Position numbers and translations under genes: made by a program. From Diplolepis rosae (taxonomy: Eukaryota; Arthropoda; Insecta; Hymenoptera; Diplolepididae): a stretch of DNA of 64,000 nucleotides. Each line of letters starts with the position of its first letter. Position 1 is the stretch's first letter. The stretch lies in NCBI GenBank assembly GCA_030998225.1, contig JAPYXD010000382.1, positions 1,922,001-1,986,000 on the forward strand, in the 5' to 3' direction. The notes under the pieces are model-generated. The model ran no database searches and was not told where the DNA came from. It saw only the letters and a list, made by a program, of their open reading frames with translations. This document shows, one piece after another, positions 36,100 through 47,344 of this stretch.

Positions 36100-36500
36100 A
36101 TTCGAAATTTTCGACCCTGCAAGACCCTGAGTTCTTATGTTCACGAGCTTAACGTAATTTTCTTTAAGGAAGGTCCACTAATGTAGATAGACCATTTTGT
36201 TTTCGAAAAGTTGAACCACAAAATCGAATTTTTCGACCCTGAAAACCTGTACGTACTTATTTTTGCCAGCGTGAATTCCTCTTATTTTAAGTCGGCCCGC
36301 CATTTTGGGACGGCCATGTTGTTTTTGAACATTTAAGCGCAAAATTCGAAATTCTTGACTCCGAAAACTCCTGAGTACGTATTACCGCTAGCGTGAAGTC
36401 AATTCATTTAAAGTCGTTCCGCTATTTTGGATTTGTCATTTTGTTTTTGAGTATTTTGACCTCAAATTCTAATTCCTCGACCCCTGAAACAATGGATTAC
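36100..36500. repeat. Degenerate tandem repeat of about 125 bp
   Basis: Three to four units have the order CCATTTTG(T/G), a GTTTTTGA(A/G)-type segment, CAAAATTCGAA, TCGACCCTGAAAAC, then a TACGTA(C/T)TA-like part and TAAAGTCG. Sequence is strongly diverged between units. Confidence 0.7.
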
Positions 36501-37345
36501 AAATTTTGAAGTTGTTTCACTAAAAATTTCATTTTCGTCCTGCTCTTCGGGTATTTGAGACCACTGTATGTAGAACAATGGGTCGAAAAACGATTCTACA
36601 CATTGGTGGGGAGAGCCATGCGCGCGCGTGCGCACCCACTACTACTGTCATACGCGCTTGTGTATTACGTGAACTAATACTCGCGCAATCGTACTTATTA
36701 TTTATTGTTTCGAAAACGAGTTTCATAAACGTGATCCGTGATTTTTCTGACGGGTCAAAATGAAGGTTGAGTTGTTTATGTATCACTGTCACTTTGACAT
36801 TTCTCAGAGGCACTGCCCAGATGCGCAGTAGTGCATGACGCATTGCCTTGCTGCGCGTAAGACACTCTGCGCACGGAAGCAATGTGGACGAGTGAAGACG
36901 TTTTTGTCCTGCCCCACCACATGAGTTTATAATCCGCTATACAGGATCTATGTTCTGGCGGTTTTTTGTCTGGAAGACATTATGTGGAAATCTTCAGCGC
37001 CGTGAAACTTCTTGAGAGGGAGGGAGAGTCCACAGTTGTAAAACAATAAATTTCAATATTTTTTATTGAAAAAGTATGTGCTTTGTTGATATTTTCCCAT
37101 TTGCAGAAAAAATTCCTAATTATATTCTATAAAGGACATATAAAAAAATTAATATTCTATTTAATCGTCCTTCTTTCTAGCCAGTTAAGAAAATGGTTCC
37201 TGTAACGTGGTAAACTTCATCTTTGATGAACAGCTTGGCCATTGCCTCTTTTCAGGGAGAAACAATTGTCTTAGCAGATCTTTTTTATTACGTTGGTATA
37301 AATGCCCCTGAAGTATGATAAAATCTTCAGCTGTATTCATTCTTT
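36501..37345. other. Unassigned stretch with a CG/alternating segment
   Basis: Contains GCGCGCGTGCGC near 36620 and open frames on both strands at 36529-36882. No domain is recognisable. It precedes the small mariner at 37347. Confidence 0.35.
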
Positions 37346-37346
37346 A

Positions 37347-37957
37347 CATTGTCTGTGGCAGCCGCTAAGGTTAAACGTGTTTCTGTGAACTCGGCGATTT
37401 TCATTTGTTGAAAGAAATGGATCAATGAATTTGTATCAAATTAGTTTCGATGTTATATCCGTAAACCCATGTTTCGGCAACAGTTATAATACGTTTCAGT
37501 TATTCTGCATTGTCGTTAACTTCATTTAGTTACTCCTGAGCAATTTCCATTCGCCGCTGTTTTTGTTCAAAATTCAGTAATTTTGGAACAAATTTTGCTG
37601 CCACACATCTCATACGCAAAACATTCGAAAACATTTCATGGCATGAGACAATCGATATGCTAACATCATCAGCGACTTTTCTGATTGTGATTCGGCGATC
37701 GTTCATAACCATTTCTTTTCCTTTTTCCACGTCTTCATCAGTTGTTGATGTGCTGGGGCGTTCGTCATCTTCAACGTCTTCACGGCCATCTTGGAAACGC
37801 TTATACCACTCGTAAACTCTTGTTTTACTTATAGTAGACTCACCGTAGGCTTTTGTAAACATTTCACACACTTTGTTACACTTTATTTCATTTTTTACGC
37901 AAAATTAGATACAAATTCATAAAAACACGTCTAACCTTAGCGGCTGCCACAGACAAA
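37347..37957 (-). mobile_element. Internally deleted mariner transposon, 611 bp
   Basis: TA dinucleotides flank the ends (37345-37346 and 37958-37959). The terminal inverted repeats read TTGTCTGTGGCAGCCGCTAA on both sides with a nearby length change. On the minus strand, 37871-37530 encodes the N-terminal helix-turn-helix region of mariner transposase (SKTRVYEWYKRFQDGREDVEDDERP). Further on (about 37450), TVAETWVYGY corresponds to the first catalytic block, with Ala where Asp is needed. The rest of the DDE domain is deleted. Stops are present near 37528. Confidence 0.9.
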
Positions 37958-37964
37958 GTAAGCA

Positions 37965-39400
37965 ATCAGGAAAAAAACCATATATTATATCAAGTTTTTT
38001 CTAAATTTATTAATTGAGTAGGATTTTTAAAACCAACACATGGTTTTTCGACTGTACCACTTCGCATGAATTCAATACTCTCTTTTTCATTTCTGCAATA
38101 TCCGTCTGTCATCAAACATGGATATTTGTGAGCTCTTGAGTTTTTTTTATTATTTGCAACCCACTCTCCAGGATTTTTTAAAATTTTCAGTCTGGCTTCT
38201 GTTTGCCAAACCATAGGTCCACAACAATCAAGTTTTTCGTCCTCAAGTAGATAGGCAATTCATTTATCATGATGTAAGTAGGCCATATTGAATATGTGGA
38301 ACTTTCAAACAGTGGGACATCATCAGTGTTAAAAGTTACAGATATTTAGCGATTTTTGTCACTTGAATCTAAACCTCTAACAAAACGGCACTACAATTTT
38401 CCGTCGTAAATATGACGAATAACTCCTTCCCTACGAAATCTCTCGTTGATAACATAATCATCATAATTACTGTTTTCTTCCAGTAGATGAGGAATTTTAT
38501 TTGCAGGGTTTAGAGTAACAAAGAAATCTTTATACATAGAGTCTTTGACGTTGATATCGATAGCACAAAGGTCGCATCTTTTGGAACTATCGATACGAGT
38601 AAAGGTGCCTATATTATTTCCACATAGAGTGCACAATCCATGAAAAGTAGTACAGTGGGATGGATTGAACAATTTTTTAATGAAGTACCGCGTTTCAGGA
38701 AGTATTAGCTCCACAAAAATACAATTTATCAACCCAAAAAGACTAATGATTGCTGTCAAAGAAAGTGAATTAGTCAAAGCATATTTAATAAGCATGAGTA
38801 GAACTTCAGCAATGTTCATATTAACTGGTGTATCGATAGGGCTGGCAAAATGTGCTTTGTAAAGGAATGAGTGAAGATGTTTGAAATCCTTCGAACATTC
38901 GTTCTCGAAAATCGTATCGAAATCGTCATTACTTTCCAGAACAATATTGAGATCCTCATTCTGCAACTGGAATTAAATATCTCTAGAATTCTTTATATAT
39001 AAAGATATATATCTCTAGAAACTTCTCGAAAAGTGAGTTTAATAAAATTGATCATATCTGTCATGATTCTTGTTGATTATAATTTTATAGGTTTGTAAAA
39101 GGTATTATTATTATATATCATTCCACGAAGACAATAATGTAATAAAATCTAAATACCTCAAAGTCCACGTTTCTGACATGGACGTCATCATCAGCTTCAG
39201 TTTCTACCAAAAAATCATTTTCTACAATATTCTTGATGTTTCTCATTTTTTTCATCGCTACAAGTCACCGGAGCTTCGTAATTGAGGTTGTCTAAAACAA
39301 AGTGTGCCCCATTCCTTTCAGATTTAATACTTGAGTGTCGTGAATTTCCATGACGGGATTCATTGTGTAACCCTTAGCGTGCGGCTCAGACATCTCCATT
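37965..39400 (-). pseudogene. CACTA/EnSpm (Tnp2-like) transposase remnant
   Basis: The main frame 38966-38391 has a paired zinc-binding motif (CTLCGNN then CDLCAID) after a hydrophobic helical region with LPETRYFIKKLF. Downstream (about 38330-38220) the reading NTDDVPLFESSTYSIWP, then MINELP, then WFGKQKP matches a motif series I associate with Tnp2-type transposases in animals. Upstream, 39157 (GAG|GTATTTAG) and 38967 (TTGCAG|AATGAG) form a plausible GT-AG intron. It joins a VDFE-ending exon in phase to NEDLN, so translation need not start at the internal Met near 38966. Frameshifts (near 39225 and 38370) and stops break the gene. It abuts the mariner at 37957. The family assignment is from memory of motifs. 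Confidence 0.6.
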
Positions 39401-39409
39401 CTCATTTTA

Positions 39410-40015
39410 ACTCAATTTCCGAGTAAGTACTTGGACTGGACTCTGTATCACTCAAACACTGAAAGAGTTCTCGTGGAATCTTTACCACAAGTCTCACACG
39501 ATATTACAGGCGAATGACTTGGCAGGAAGTTTCAATATTTCGCTTTTAATTTTAAAATTATTCTAAATATCATATACTATTCCATATTTGTGACAAGATG
39601 TTTTTGCAGAACTAAACTTAAGAACTATGATAAATCGACTCACAACTCTTCATCGACATACAGAACGGGATTCGTAGCTCCGTGGGAGTGATGTGAATGG
39701 CAATTAAAAAGAGGAAGGGGAAGATCGAGAGGCAATCTATCTCTCTCTGTTCGTAATGGTCAGTGAAAAACGTGTACGATATGATTTCGAGTACATTCTT
39801 TACTGATCTACTTGCTAGTTGCATTTCCCCTACAGGGTTAGTAGACCATTTCGATATGTCAAAAGGAATTCTCAAAAATTATTCTTCAAAAAAGTAAGGG
39901 GCAGAGTATGAAGTAACCCAGCAAGAAGAATTGTATTTCAAAATATTTGAACCAAAAAATGTGGAAGGAAAAGAGATTCAGAAACCAACTTTTGAATTCT
40001 TTTCAATACTTGGGA
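39410..40015. other. Unassigned stretch
   Basis: Mixed composition with short frames on both strands and no recognised domain. Confidence 0.4.
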
Positions 40016-40105
40016 ATTACAATATATTTTTGTTGAATTTTTTGAAGAGGTGGAATAATGTGAAAAAAATGAATTGCGCATGCAACACTGCGCACGGTTA
40101 TGGTG

Positions 40106-40266
40106 CGCTTGTTTCCACATGTATAGCCGTCCCAAAGATAGGACCAAAGTTCCAGCTCGGTCCGGCGCGAAGAAATCTTCACTCTTGAGGAACTGAGGAG
40201 AGCCAGTGGGAGGCCTAAGGAGAACACAGCGCCAGGGATCGACGGGGTGCCAAACGAGATCCTCAA
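40106..40266 (+). pseudogene. R1-like LINE scrap
   Basis: Reads IFTLEELRRASG then PGIDGVPNEIL on the plus strand and matches, at both DNA and protein level, 33660-33840 (reverse strand). It is only the fingers motif region of ORF2, about 50 codons. Confidence 0.82.
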
Positions 40267-40279
40267 AGCAGAAACAAAT

Positions 40280-41600
40280 TTAAATTTTTATTGGGTTATC
40301 ATGGGAAAATATTCTTGAAATAAAAGAATCACTAAATTCATTGCGTAAAAGTCAATCTCGTTCAATGATCCAAGCTGTCACTGTGTTTCTTTTTAAACTA
40401 CGTACAGGAAATTCCAATAAACTATTAGCTTCTGTATTGAACATAGATAATGAGCAGTCAATTTCGGAATATTCAAATGCATAATTTAATCTTATGAGAA
40501 AGACGTCCTGTCACTTCGTTTCGGCTTAAATTCTGTTAAGAGGGATAATCTTATTCAAAAAGACGCAACATAGATTGCAACAAAATTGTTTGATGTTCAG
40601 GATAATTTACTTCTGATTCATGATGGTAGGTATGCGCGTCATCAAGAAAGTAAAAGTAATGAGTACCAAAGAAAATCTTTGTCTGGAAAGAAGAAAGTTC
40701 CTCTTTGTAAGCCCTTCACTATTCGTACGACTGATAGATACGTAGTGGACATGCTTGGGCAAGGCATTTCCTGCAAACCAAAATGATACGGATATCATTG
40801 AAACCATGATTGAGAATCCGAATAGTTTATGCGAGTTTTTGGAGACGAATGGTGTTTTTGTTCTTAATCGAGGTGTACCTGACGTAGTTAAAGATTTGGA
40901 AGAAAAAAATTTCAAAGTACTGATACCTACTTTAAAAGGTAAAAGAGAGCAATTGTCAACAGAAGAATCCAACCAGTCACGATTTTTCACTAAAATTCGA
41001 TGGGTGGTTGGAGCTGTTCATGGCATGCTTAAACAAAAGTATCGTCTTCTTGACCATAAAATAGATAACAAGTTGTTACCAAATATTGGAATCTAGATGA
41101 GAGTGGCATCATTTCTTAATAATGCTTACGGTCAAAGGCTGCAGTCTGACAAAGAACTTTGATTAATCTATTACAGAGGATGCATGCTCAAAAAGATGCC
41201 GACAATACACTGGCTACTGAGGCAGAGGAGAAAAAGTCCCTTTAAAACAGTCACAGCAGATAAAATTCTAGACTTTTCAGAAATGAGTGAAAGAGATCGA
41301 ACGATATTTTTCACTGGATCCTAATAACTTTCTCAAGCTGTATCTTATTCAGCAGAAATGTTAGATAAGGATGGAAAACTGACTCTTGAGTACGTAAAAG
41401 AAGAATCCAATGTACTTAAGTTCAAAGTACAATCCCGTCACATTTCTCGAGCATTCTATAGATGTTTTATAAGATACAAACCTAACAGCTTCGGAGTTTC
41501 CGGAGTAACACACTATGCATGCGAGTGTGCTAATGGCAGACGAACAATTGGTTGCTGCTCACACATGTGATGCATTTAATTACATCAGTTACATCAATTA
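40280..41600 (+). pseudogene. DDE_Tnp_4/SWIM transposase, broken
   Basis: Pieces in order on the plus strand: SRSMIQAVTVFLFKLRTGNSN (helical N-terminal part, about 40355); NLLLIHDGRYARHQESK (about 40610, the catalytic Asp motif); then KPFTIRTTDRYVVDM. The DDE continues at 40755-41096 with VLNRGVPDVVKDLEE and KIRWVVGAVHGMLKQKYRLLD. A C-terminal SWIM-type zinc finger lies at 41358-41570 (CECANGRRTIGCCSH). The gene is cut by stops near 40480, 40575, 40786 and 41095 and by at least one frameshift. DDE domains cut and join DNA; SWIM fingers bind zinc and probably contact DNA or protein. Confidence 0.8.
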
Positions 41601-41784
41601 TAATGGAATTTTCATTATCAATAACGTTTCTAACCTTGAAAAAATGCAATAGACTTGTCTTCTAAAGTAACCTATCGGGAGCAGTGCACTATAACGGTGT
41701 GCAGTATTGCATGCGCGATTTTAATTGTTTTTACATTGTTCCACCCTTTCAAAAAATTTAACAAAAATATATGTTATGAAGAAT

Positions 41785-42530
41785 GTTTTAAAGAATGTTC
41801 ACGTAAAATATGGATGTGGTCATTCTACAACATAACCTGAAAAAAAATTTCGAATAATACAAAAAAATTTGATAGCTACAATTTTTTTCCAACATTTTTT
41901 CAAAATTTTGTTTTGGAATAGGCTCATTAGTGTCTACAACATATATTTTGTTCATCAAAATCGGTCAGTCGTTTTCAAGAAAAACGCCTTTCTAATTTCT
42001 TTTTCCTCCTTCATAACTCCCAAAAAAATGAATTTCTAGGGTTATCATTAGGAATAATTTTACTTCACATAGATGCGAACCTATGACAGAAATTTTAAGT
42101 TCATATGTGCGGGGGCAGACTTTGTATGCTTACCCGGCTATGCCCTTTGAAGAAAATCACTGTTTAAAATATAATTATTTCATTTTACCCTTATATAGCA
42201 AATAAGCCAGCAAAATTAATGCCTAATTTATTTATGAAAATTCATTGAAGCAATTTTTCAGTATACTTCATTTCGAAGTTCGGGATCAACCGCATATTAG
42301 ATAAAATGTTTGCAATTTTTTTGGTAAATACTTTTTTAGTTCTAAAGAAAATTAAGACGATCACTTTTATTTACACGATAATTTTCTAAAATTTATGTGT
42401 CAGAAATTTTGCATATCACATTGAAATAAAATGATACGTATCAACTCGTTTCAACAAAGAACAAAAAACAATAATTTATAATATTATTATATTATATTAT
42501 AATTATATTATAATTTATCTCAGTGGAATG
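41785..42530. other. AT-rich noncoding stretch
   Basis: Ends in a TTATAA/ATTATA low-complexity run at 42475-42515. No feature was recognised. Confidence 0.4.
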
Positions 42531-42539
42531 ACCCATGTA

Positions 42540-43759
42540 CACGGTGACCCATTTTAATCTATAATCCCAAATATCTTCTAAAATATTTGATCTACGAAAA
42601 AATGGTTTGAACAAAGGTTGACCAGGACCGAGGGGGACATTTGACAGTACCATCAATTTTGACCTTGAGGACAATTTTCAAGAGAAAATGGAGGTAAGAC
42701 TCTTTTCTTAAAAGAGAATCCCTATTTTTGACTGCGGATTTGAAAAGATCGGAAAATTCTACGTCAAAAATGACTTGTGGAAAAATGGTTTTTGTGACTT
42801 CGGAAAGGTAAAAAATTAAGGTCAAATGTCTGAGAAACGACCAGATGCCTTTTTTCTGAATTTTCTTGGGTTTCGGGGTAAACAAACGTTCAAGATCCTT
42901 CATAAATTCATGGAAATGTTAAGGTGTACATCACCTTGACCATTACGACCTTCACGTCAATTTTCAAGGTGACTTGAAGGTCAAGACGATTTTTCTTAGA
43001 TTGAACCCTGTGCCCAGATATATTTTTTTTGTAGACTTCAGACTGTTATTATTAATTACTTTAATTCAAATAAAATAAAATTAATCAAGAAATATCTTTA
43101 AGTCAAAGAAAATTTTCTATGACCTTATAGCAATGCACAAATTTGTTTCATTCAAATAATTTTTTTTTGAAACAAGTGAAAAACAAAACTTAACTATCTA
43201 AAAGTTTTTGCTCAGCGACCCACAACAAGAGAAGATCTGATGGAAAGGGTTTAGAGAGCTTGCACAGCTATCTCTCGAGAAACTTTTCTGAAAACTGTGG
43301 ACGGTTTTGAAAGACGTCTACGTTTGTGTCTTCAAGCCAATGTAGAGCACTTCGAACAGTTACTCCGTGGCTTATTGTAAGACTGGTAGCAATGGTAAAA
43401 AGGCAAGAGGACTCACGTTAATCAACCACCCGAACCGTGAAAGGCAAGGGGAATCTGGTCGTTTCTCAGACATTTGACCTCAATTTTTTACCTTTCCAAG
43501 GTCACAAAAAACATTTTTCCACAGGTCATTTTTTACATCAAATTTACCGCTATTTTCAAATCCGCAGTCAAAAATAGGGATTCTCATTTAAGAAAAGAGT
43601 CTTACCTCCATTTGACATTGAAAATTGACCTCAAGGTTAAAATTGATGGTACAGTCAAATGTCCCCCTCGGTTCTGGTCAACCTTTTTCCAAACCATTTT
43701 TTCGTAGATAAAGTATTTTAGAAGATATTTGGGATTATAAATTAAAATGGGTCACCGTG
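42540..43759. mobile_element. TA-flanked long-TIR transposon relic, 1.22 kb
   Basis: TA at 42538-42539 and 43760-43761. Arms of about 330-360 bp (42540-42910 and 43450-43759) are inverted repeats starting CACGGTGACCCATTTTAAT. The centre holds a plus-strand transposase tail (43205-43380). TA flanks fit a Tc1/mariner-like origin. Confidence 0.8.
43205..43380 (+). pseudogene. C-terminal end of a DDE_3/mariner-like transposase
   Basis: On the plus strand the series TREDLMERV, then RACTAISRETF, then VDGFERRLRLCLQANVEHFE matches the carboxy-terminal tail I associate with DUF4817/DDE_3 insect transposases, such as the one at 47718-48396. A stop interrupts it near 43250. The rest of the gene is missing. 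Confidence 0.6.
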
Positions 43760-43819
43760 TATATAAAATAACGGATGTAGATAGACTATTTTATAAGTAT
43801 CGCATACCTTTTTAATTTA

Positions 43820-43950
43820 TATAAAATGGAGGTAAGGCTCTTTTCTTAAATGAGAATCCCTATTTTTGACTGCGGATTTGAAAAGAGCGGTAAATTTCAC
43901 GTCAAAAATGACCTGTGAAAAAATGTTTTTTGTGACCTTAAATAATTTTT
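43820..43950. repeat. Third partial arm copy of the 42540 element
   Basis: Direct copy of about 42675-42800 (AAAATGGAGGTAAG...TTTTTGTGACCT) lying 60 bp beyond the element's right end. It shows a nested or neighbouring second insertion of the same family. Confidence 0.8.
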
Positions 43951-44066
43951 TTCTTCTCGAATCTAAGACATCAAAAACGTATTTTAAATCTTCAAGTAGT
44001 TTCTTTTCGAATTTTTCTAATAAGTTTTATATTAAATTTATCTAATTTCATTTTATACAAATTTAA

Positions 44067-44780
44067 GGAGGTTTCCTACCAAAATCATAACGAACAGATA
44101 TTGCTCAAACTTGGACTAATGCTTCATTATTGCGTTTAGAAATACTCATTGAAATTTCAAGTAGCCTAGGTAGTTAATAACGGAGAAAATAGTGTTTAAT
44201 TTTTACATGTGTTCTTATGGGAGCATGTAATAAGTCATGCTTTTTGAATCATTTTGAATTTTTTTAGTGGAGAAGCAACGATCATATTTTCATGAAACTT
44301 TGAGCACATATAAACATATATTTTGTTAATCTATAGTATTCTTTGAACAAGATTCAGTAGCTATTATAAATGCTGTAGTAACCTTAATAAAAAAAAATTA
44401 CTAGAGCAGCTGCTACGCACGCCATGTTTGTAAACGGTTTAGATGATTTTTGCTCGCACACATAAATAGCACATTTTGAACCTTTCTAAAGTAACGTCCA
44501 GTTTAGTTCTTTATGACATTTTTTCAATTACGTTACTTTACATCTATTATTGTGGTATGAGGCATTGGTATCAAGTACTCTCCGGTGCCCCGAGCAAACA
44601 TTGGAATATATTTTTTCAGAAATTCAAGAAAATAATATAGTTGGATTGTGAAAATATAGTTATCTATTCATTTCTAACGCATAAAAGATTTTATAACTTA
44701 CAAATTACCGCATACCACAAATATCATGCCCTTGCGTAATGCTCCTTTTTACTGAGCCGTACCTGCACTAGGCAACCTCC
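44067..44780. mobile_element. TTAA-flanked MITE, 714 bp
   Basis: TTAA at 44063-44066 and 44781-44784. The tips, GGAGGTTTCCTA and the complement of GGAGGTTGCCTA, are inverted repeats with one mismatch. The interior is noncoding. It interrupts or abuts the 3' side of the polB fragment, whose reading stops at 44785. Confidence 0.78.
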
Positions 44781-44849
44781 TTAAATCTTACTTCCCACAA
44801 CGAAAATTCATGTTTTAAATTAAATTTTCGAACTCAACCATCTAATTTG

Positions 44850-45329
44850 AAATAATGATAACCTAAATTTTTTTTATTCGCAAGAGGAATATCATAAATA
44901 TTGTTAGGAGGATAATAAGACGTATCGAATTTATGAATATTTCTTCGAATGTAAGCAAAAAATAAGGGGTTGTGATGTTATATATTAGCATGTATGTACC
45001 TGTTTAAAGTAATTTTGCATTATTTCCAAAATTATGTTTCATGTAATTATAAAAAAAATAACAAATCATTATTTTGATTTATTGAGAATGATGAAACCTG
45101 TATAAATTGGCTTGTTAAAATGTACTTTTAATCGCTTAAGCTCTATTAAAACCATATTTTCATCAAATATGGTGCAGCTATGAAAATTTCGTTTTGCTAT
45201 TAGGGCTTTTACGCCATACCTCCCCTCCCACGTTGTAACTAATTTTACATCCTTATGCTTCCTAACATTCTCCATAGTCTTTACAATTATAGATTTATTC
45301 ATTAATTTATAAAAAAAATTGAAAATCAT
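44850..45329 (-). pseudogene. Maverick/Polinton-type DNA polymerase B fragment
   Basis: The minus-strand reading [20 protein letters not shown] begins a segment that I recognise as the palm region of protein-primed family B polymerases of Maverick/Polinton transposons. It continues through a RTIFDEN-like block (here CTIFDENMV) and [15 protein letters not shown]. Below 45069, after a stop, the reading YMKHNFGNNAKLL precedes the place where the YxDTD catalytic motif should be. Here there is a stop codon and both Asp are lost. Farther on [21 protein letters not shown] is readable. The polymerase is a decayed scrap of about 160 codons. The rest of a Maverick (integrase, ATPase, capsid genes) was not found. 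Confidence 0.72.
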
Positions 45330-45339
45330 TGTGTGATTT

Positions 45340-46215
45340 TTTTCTTTATTCTGTATTCAGATCGCCAGAAATGTAATGGTCCAATTGAGTGAAGGGAACT
45401 TTTAATATAATAAAACAATGGGCTTTGTTATTATAGTAGGCTACGTAGGCTTCAAACGTTACAAATAAGCATTACCTTTTACATTACATACGGTTGCGTT
45501 ATCTTTATCCCTACTCAAGTGTTGTAGGGCTAACGTTCATACATGGTCTAGTTATAGTTTTCGTTATACCCCCCTATTTAGATTGAACTAAGTACCTTAA
45601 GTTCTCATTTTAACTCTTTTGGGTACAATTTTTACTTCTCTATCATCGGTTAGTCTAGCGCTTAAATCTGTTAGTGTGCCAGAGTTTGTTGCAACCGCTG
45701 TATAATGAACAGTGGGCATTGTGTTTACCGTTTTCTTAACACTGAAGTGTCTTATACATAAATTCTTAGGTGCTAGACGACTTAATACATTGAAAAAACG
45801 GATTTTATACAGGCTGTTCTAGAATTCTGAAAACTGAAAATTGACATGTCTCATCGGAAATCCGTTTATCTTAGTGTTTTATAATAATTATTTCACAGGA
45901 ATGGATCTTGCTGATCGTTCGTTAGGTTCCTTTGGATAATTTCATGTGAAGGTATTGGGGCTATAAATCCATTCCTTGGTGGATGGGGATAGGAGTGAGA
46001 TGAAGGGTTTGCAAATCATCGTGTTCCAGGACAGAAACCTTTTCTACGTATACGAGCCGTCTATTTATGATCCCGCTAAAAATTTCGGGTACACAAGTAT
46101 CAATAATATGTGGATAATTCTGTAGTGACAGTTTAATGGGATATTTTTGATTGTTGACTTCTTCTAGTGTTCCCGGCACCTGGATACAAATTTTTGGTGT
46201 TAAAATTTGTGGATT
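45340..46215. other. Unassigned region upstream of polB with two minus-strand coding-like pieces
   Basis: The frame 46179-45961 (72 codons) and a shorter piece near 45740-45600 (reading ATNSGTLTDLSARLTDD then KIVPKRVKMR before a stop) look more protein-like than the AT-rich flanks. They lie upstream of polB on the same strand, so they could be further Maverick genes, but I do not recognise them. Confidence 0.3.
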
Positions 46216-46217
46216 TA

Positions 46218-47339
46218 TTAGGTGCGCAACTAAGTTCCCGCGGTTTTCTTTTATGAAAATGCAACTTTATTGTGAAAAAATGGTTACAAATGTATCATTC
46301 AAAGTATTGCCCATCATTAGCTGGAAATTTTGCCCATTTTTCTGGTACAGCTCGAATTCCGTTACGGTAAAAGTGTTCATCTTTTGAGGCTATCCACGAA
46401 TTAAGCCATTTCTCGATGTTTTCATATGAGCGGAACTGCTGATCAGCCAGACCATGTGACATCGACCGGAACAAGTTGTAATCGGACGGCGCATAATCTG
46501 GGGAATACGACAGGTGGGGTAGGACTTCCCATTTGAGCATTCATAGGTAGGTTTACGCGGGTTTGGCAAGGTGAGACCGAGCGTTCATATGCTGTAACAT
46601 CACTTTTTCGCGTCTCTGCTCTCTTGTGGCCGTTTTTCGCGCAGGGCTCGGCTCAAACGCATCAATTGCATTCGGCATTGTTCCACAGTGATGGTTTGTT
46701 CCGGTTTCAATAGCTTATAATGAATAACACCGACCTGGTCCAAGAAAATGAACAGCATAACCTTCGCAGCGTGCATATTCGGCCGAGCCGACGACGTTGA
46801 AGCATGACAGGGCAGTCCCCATGACTTTCTTCTCTTTGGGTTGCTGTAATGAATCCATTTTTCATTACCCCTCACGATGCGATGAAGCGAATCCTTCCTT
46901 TTTTACCGCTTAAGCACTTGTTCACATGCGAAAAAACGACGCTCAACGTCCCTTGGCTTCAAATCATAAGTAACCCAATTTCCTTGCTTTTGAATCATTC
47001 CCAACGCATCCAGTCACTTGGAAATGGCTTGGCAGGTAACTGCTGATGCTGGAGCAAGCTCGCCTTGCGTTTGGTATGGACGCTCATCGAGCTATGCCTC
47101 GAATTCAGCGTCTTCAAAGGTTTTTGGCCTTCCTCCACGCGGACGGTCGTCAATTTTTCTGTCGTCAACATCAGAATCAAAAGTATATGACGCCAAAATA
47201 AAATCACTAATTTGTTAAAACGGTTTGTATCCCAAATGTCTGAGCTGAGTTCATGACGTTTTGGATTTGTCAAAATTGACCAGTACTTACTGCTGGAGTC
47301 ATCTATTCACAAACAGCGGGAACTTAGTTGCGCACCTAA
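46218..47339 (-). mobile_element. Mariner transposon, 1122 bp, inactive
   Basis: TA flanks (46216-46217 and 47340-47341) and perfect inverted ends TTAGGTGCGCAACTAAGTTC. On the minus strand 46875-46600 encodes the first catalytic region, reading RGNEKWIHYSNPKRRKSW; the Asp of the usual GDEKWI is Asn. 46540-46295 encodes the C-terminal part with HLSYSPDYAPSDYNLFRSM (third catalytic Asp in SDYNLF) and the terminal DGQYFE. The segment with the second Asp, between 46540 and 46600, is lost. The N-terminal third (47273-46995) is scrambled by frame changes. Confidence 0.92.
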
Positions 47340-47344
47340 TATAT

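Larger units (their letters stand above)
40018..41780 (+). mobile_element. DNA transposon with DDE_Tnp_4 and SWIM domains
   Basis: Inverted terminal segments of about 85 bp (40018-40105 and 41672-41780) share a TTTTTGTT(G/A)AATTTTTTGAA block and the GCGCATGCAA(C/T)ACTGC block. Between them is a broken transposase gene (next entry). An R1-type LINE scrap lies immediately inside the left end. The combination of a DDE_Tnp_4 core with a C-terminal SWIM finger is seen in insect PIF/Harbinger-like sequences; exact placement is uncertain. Confidence 0.7.

Noticed and set aside
36578..36763. Plus-strand frame spanning the GCGCGCGTGCGC segment
   Set aside because: Open on both strands, no domain, no start context. 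Treated as unassigned DNA.
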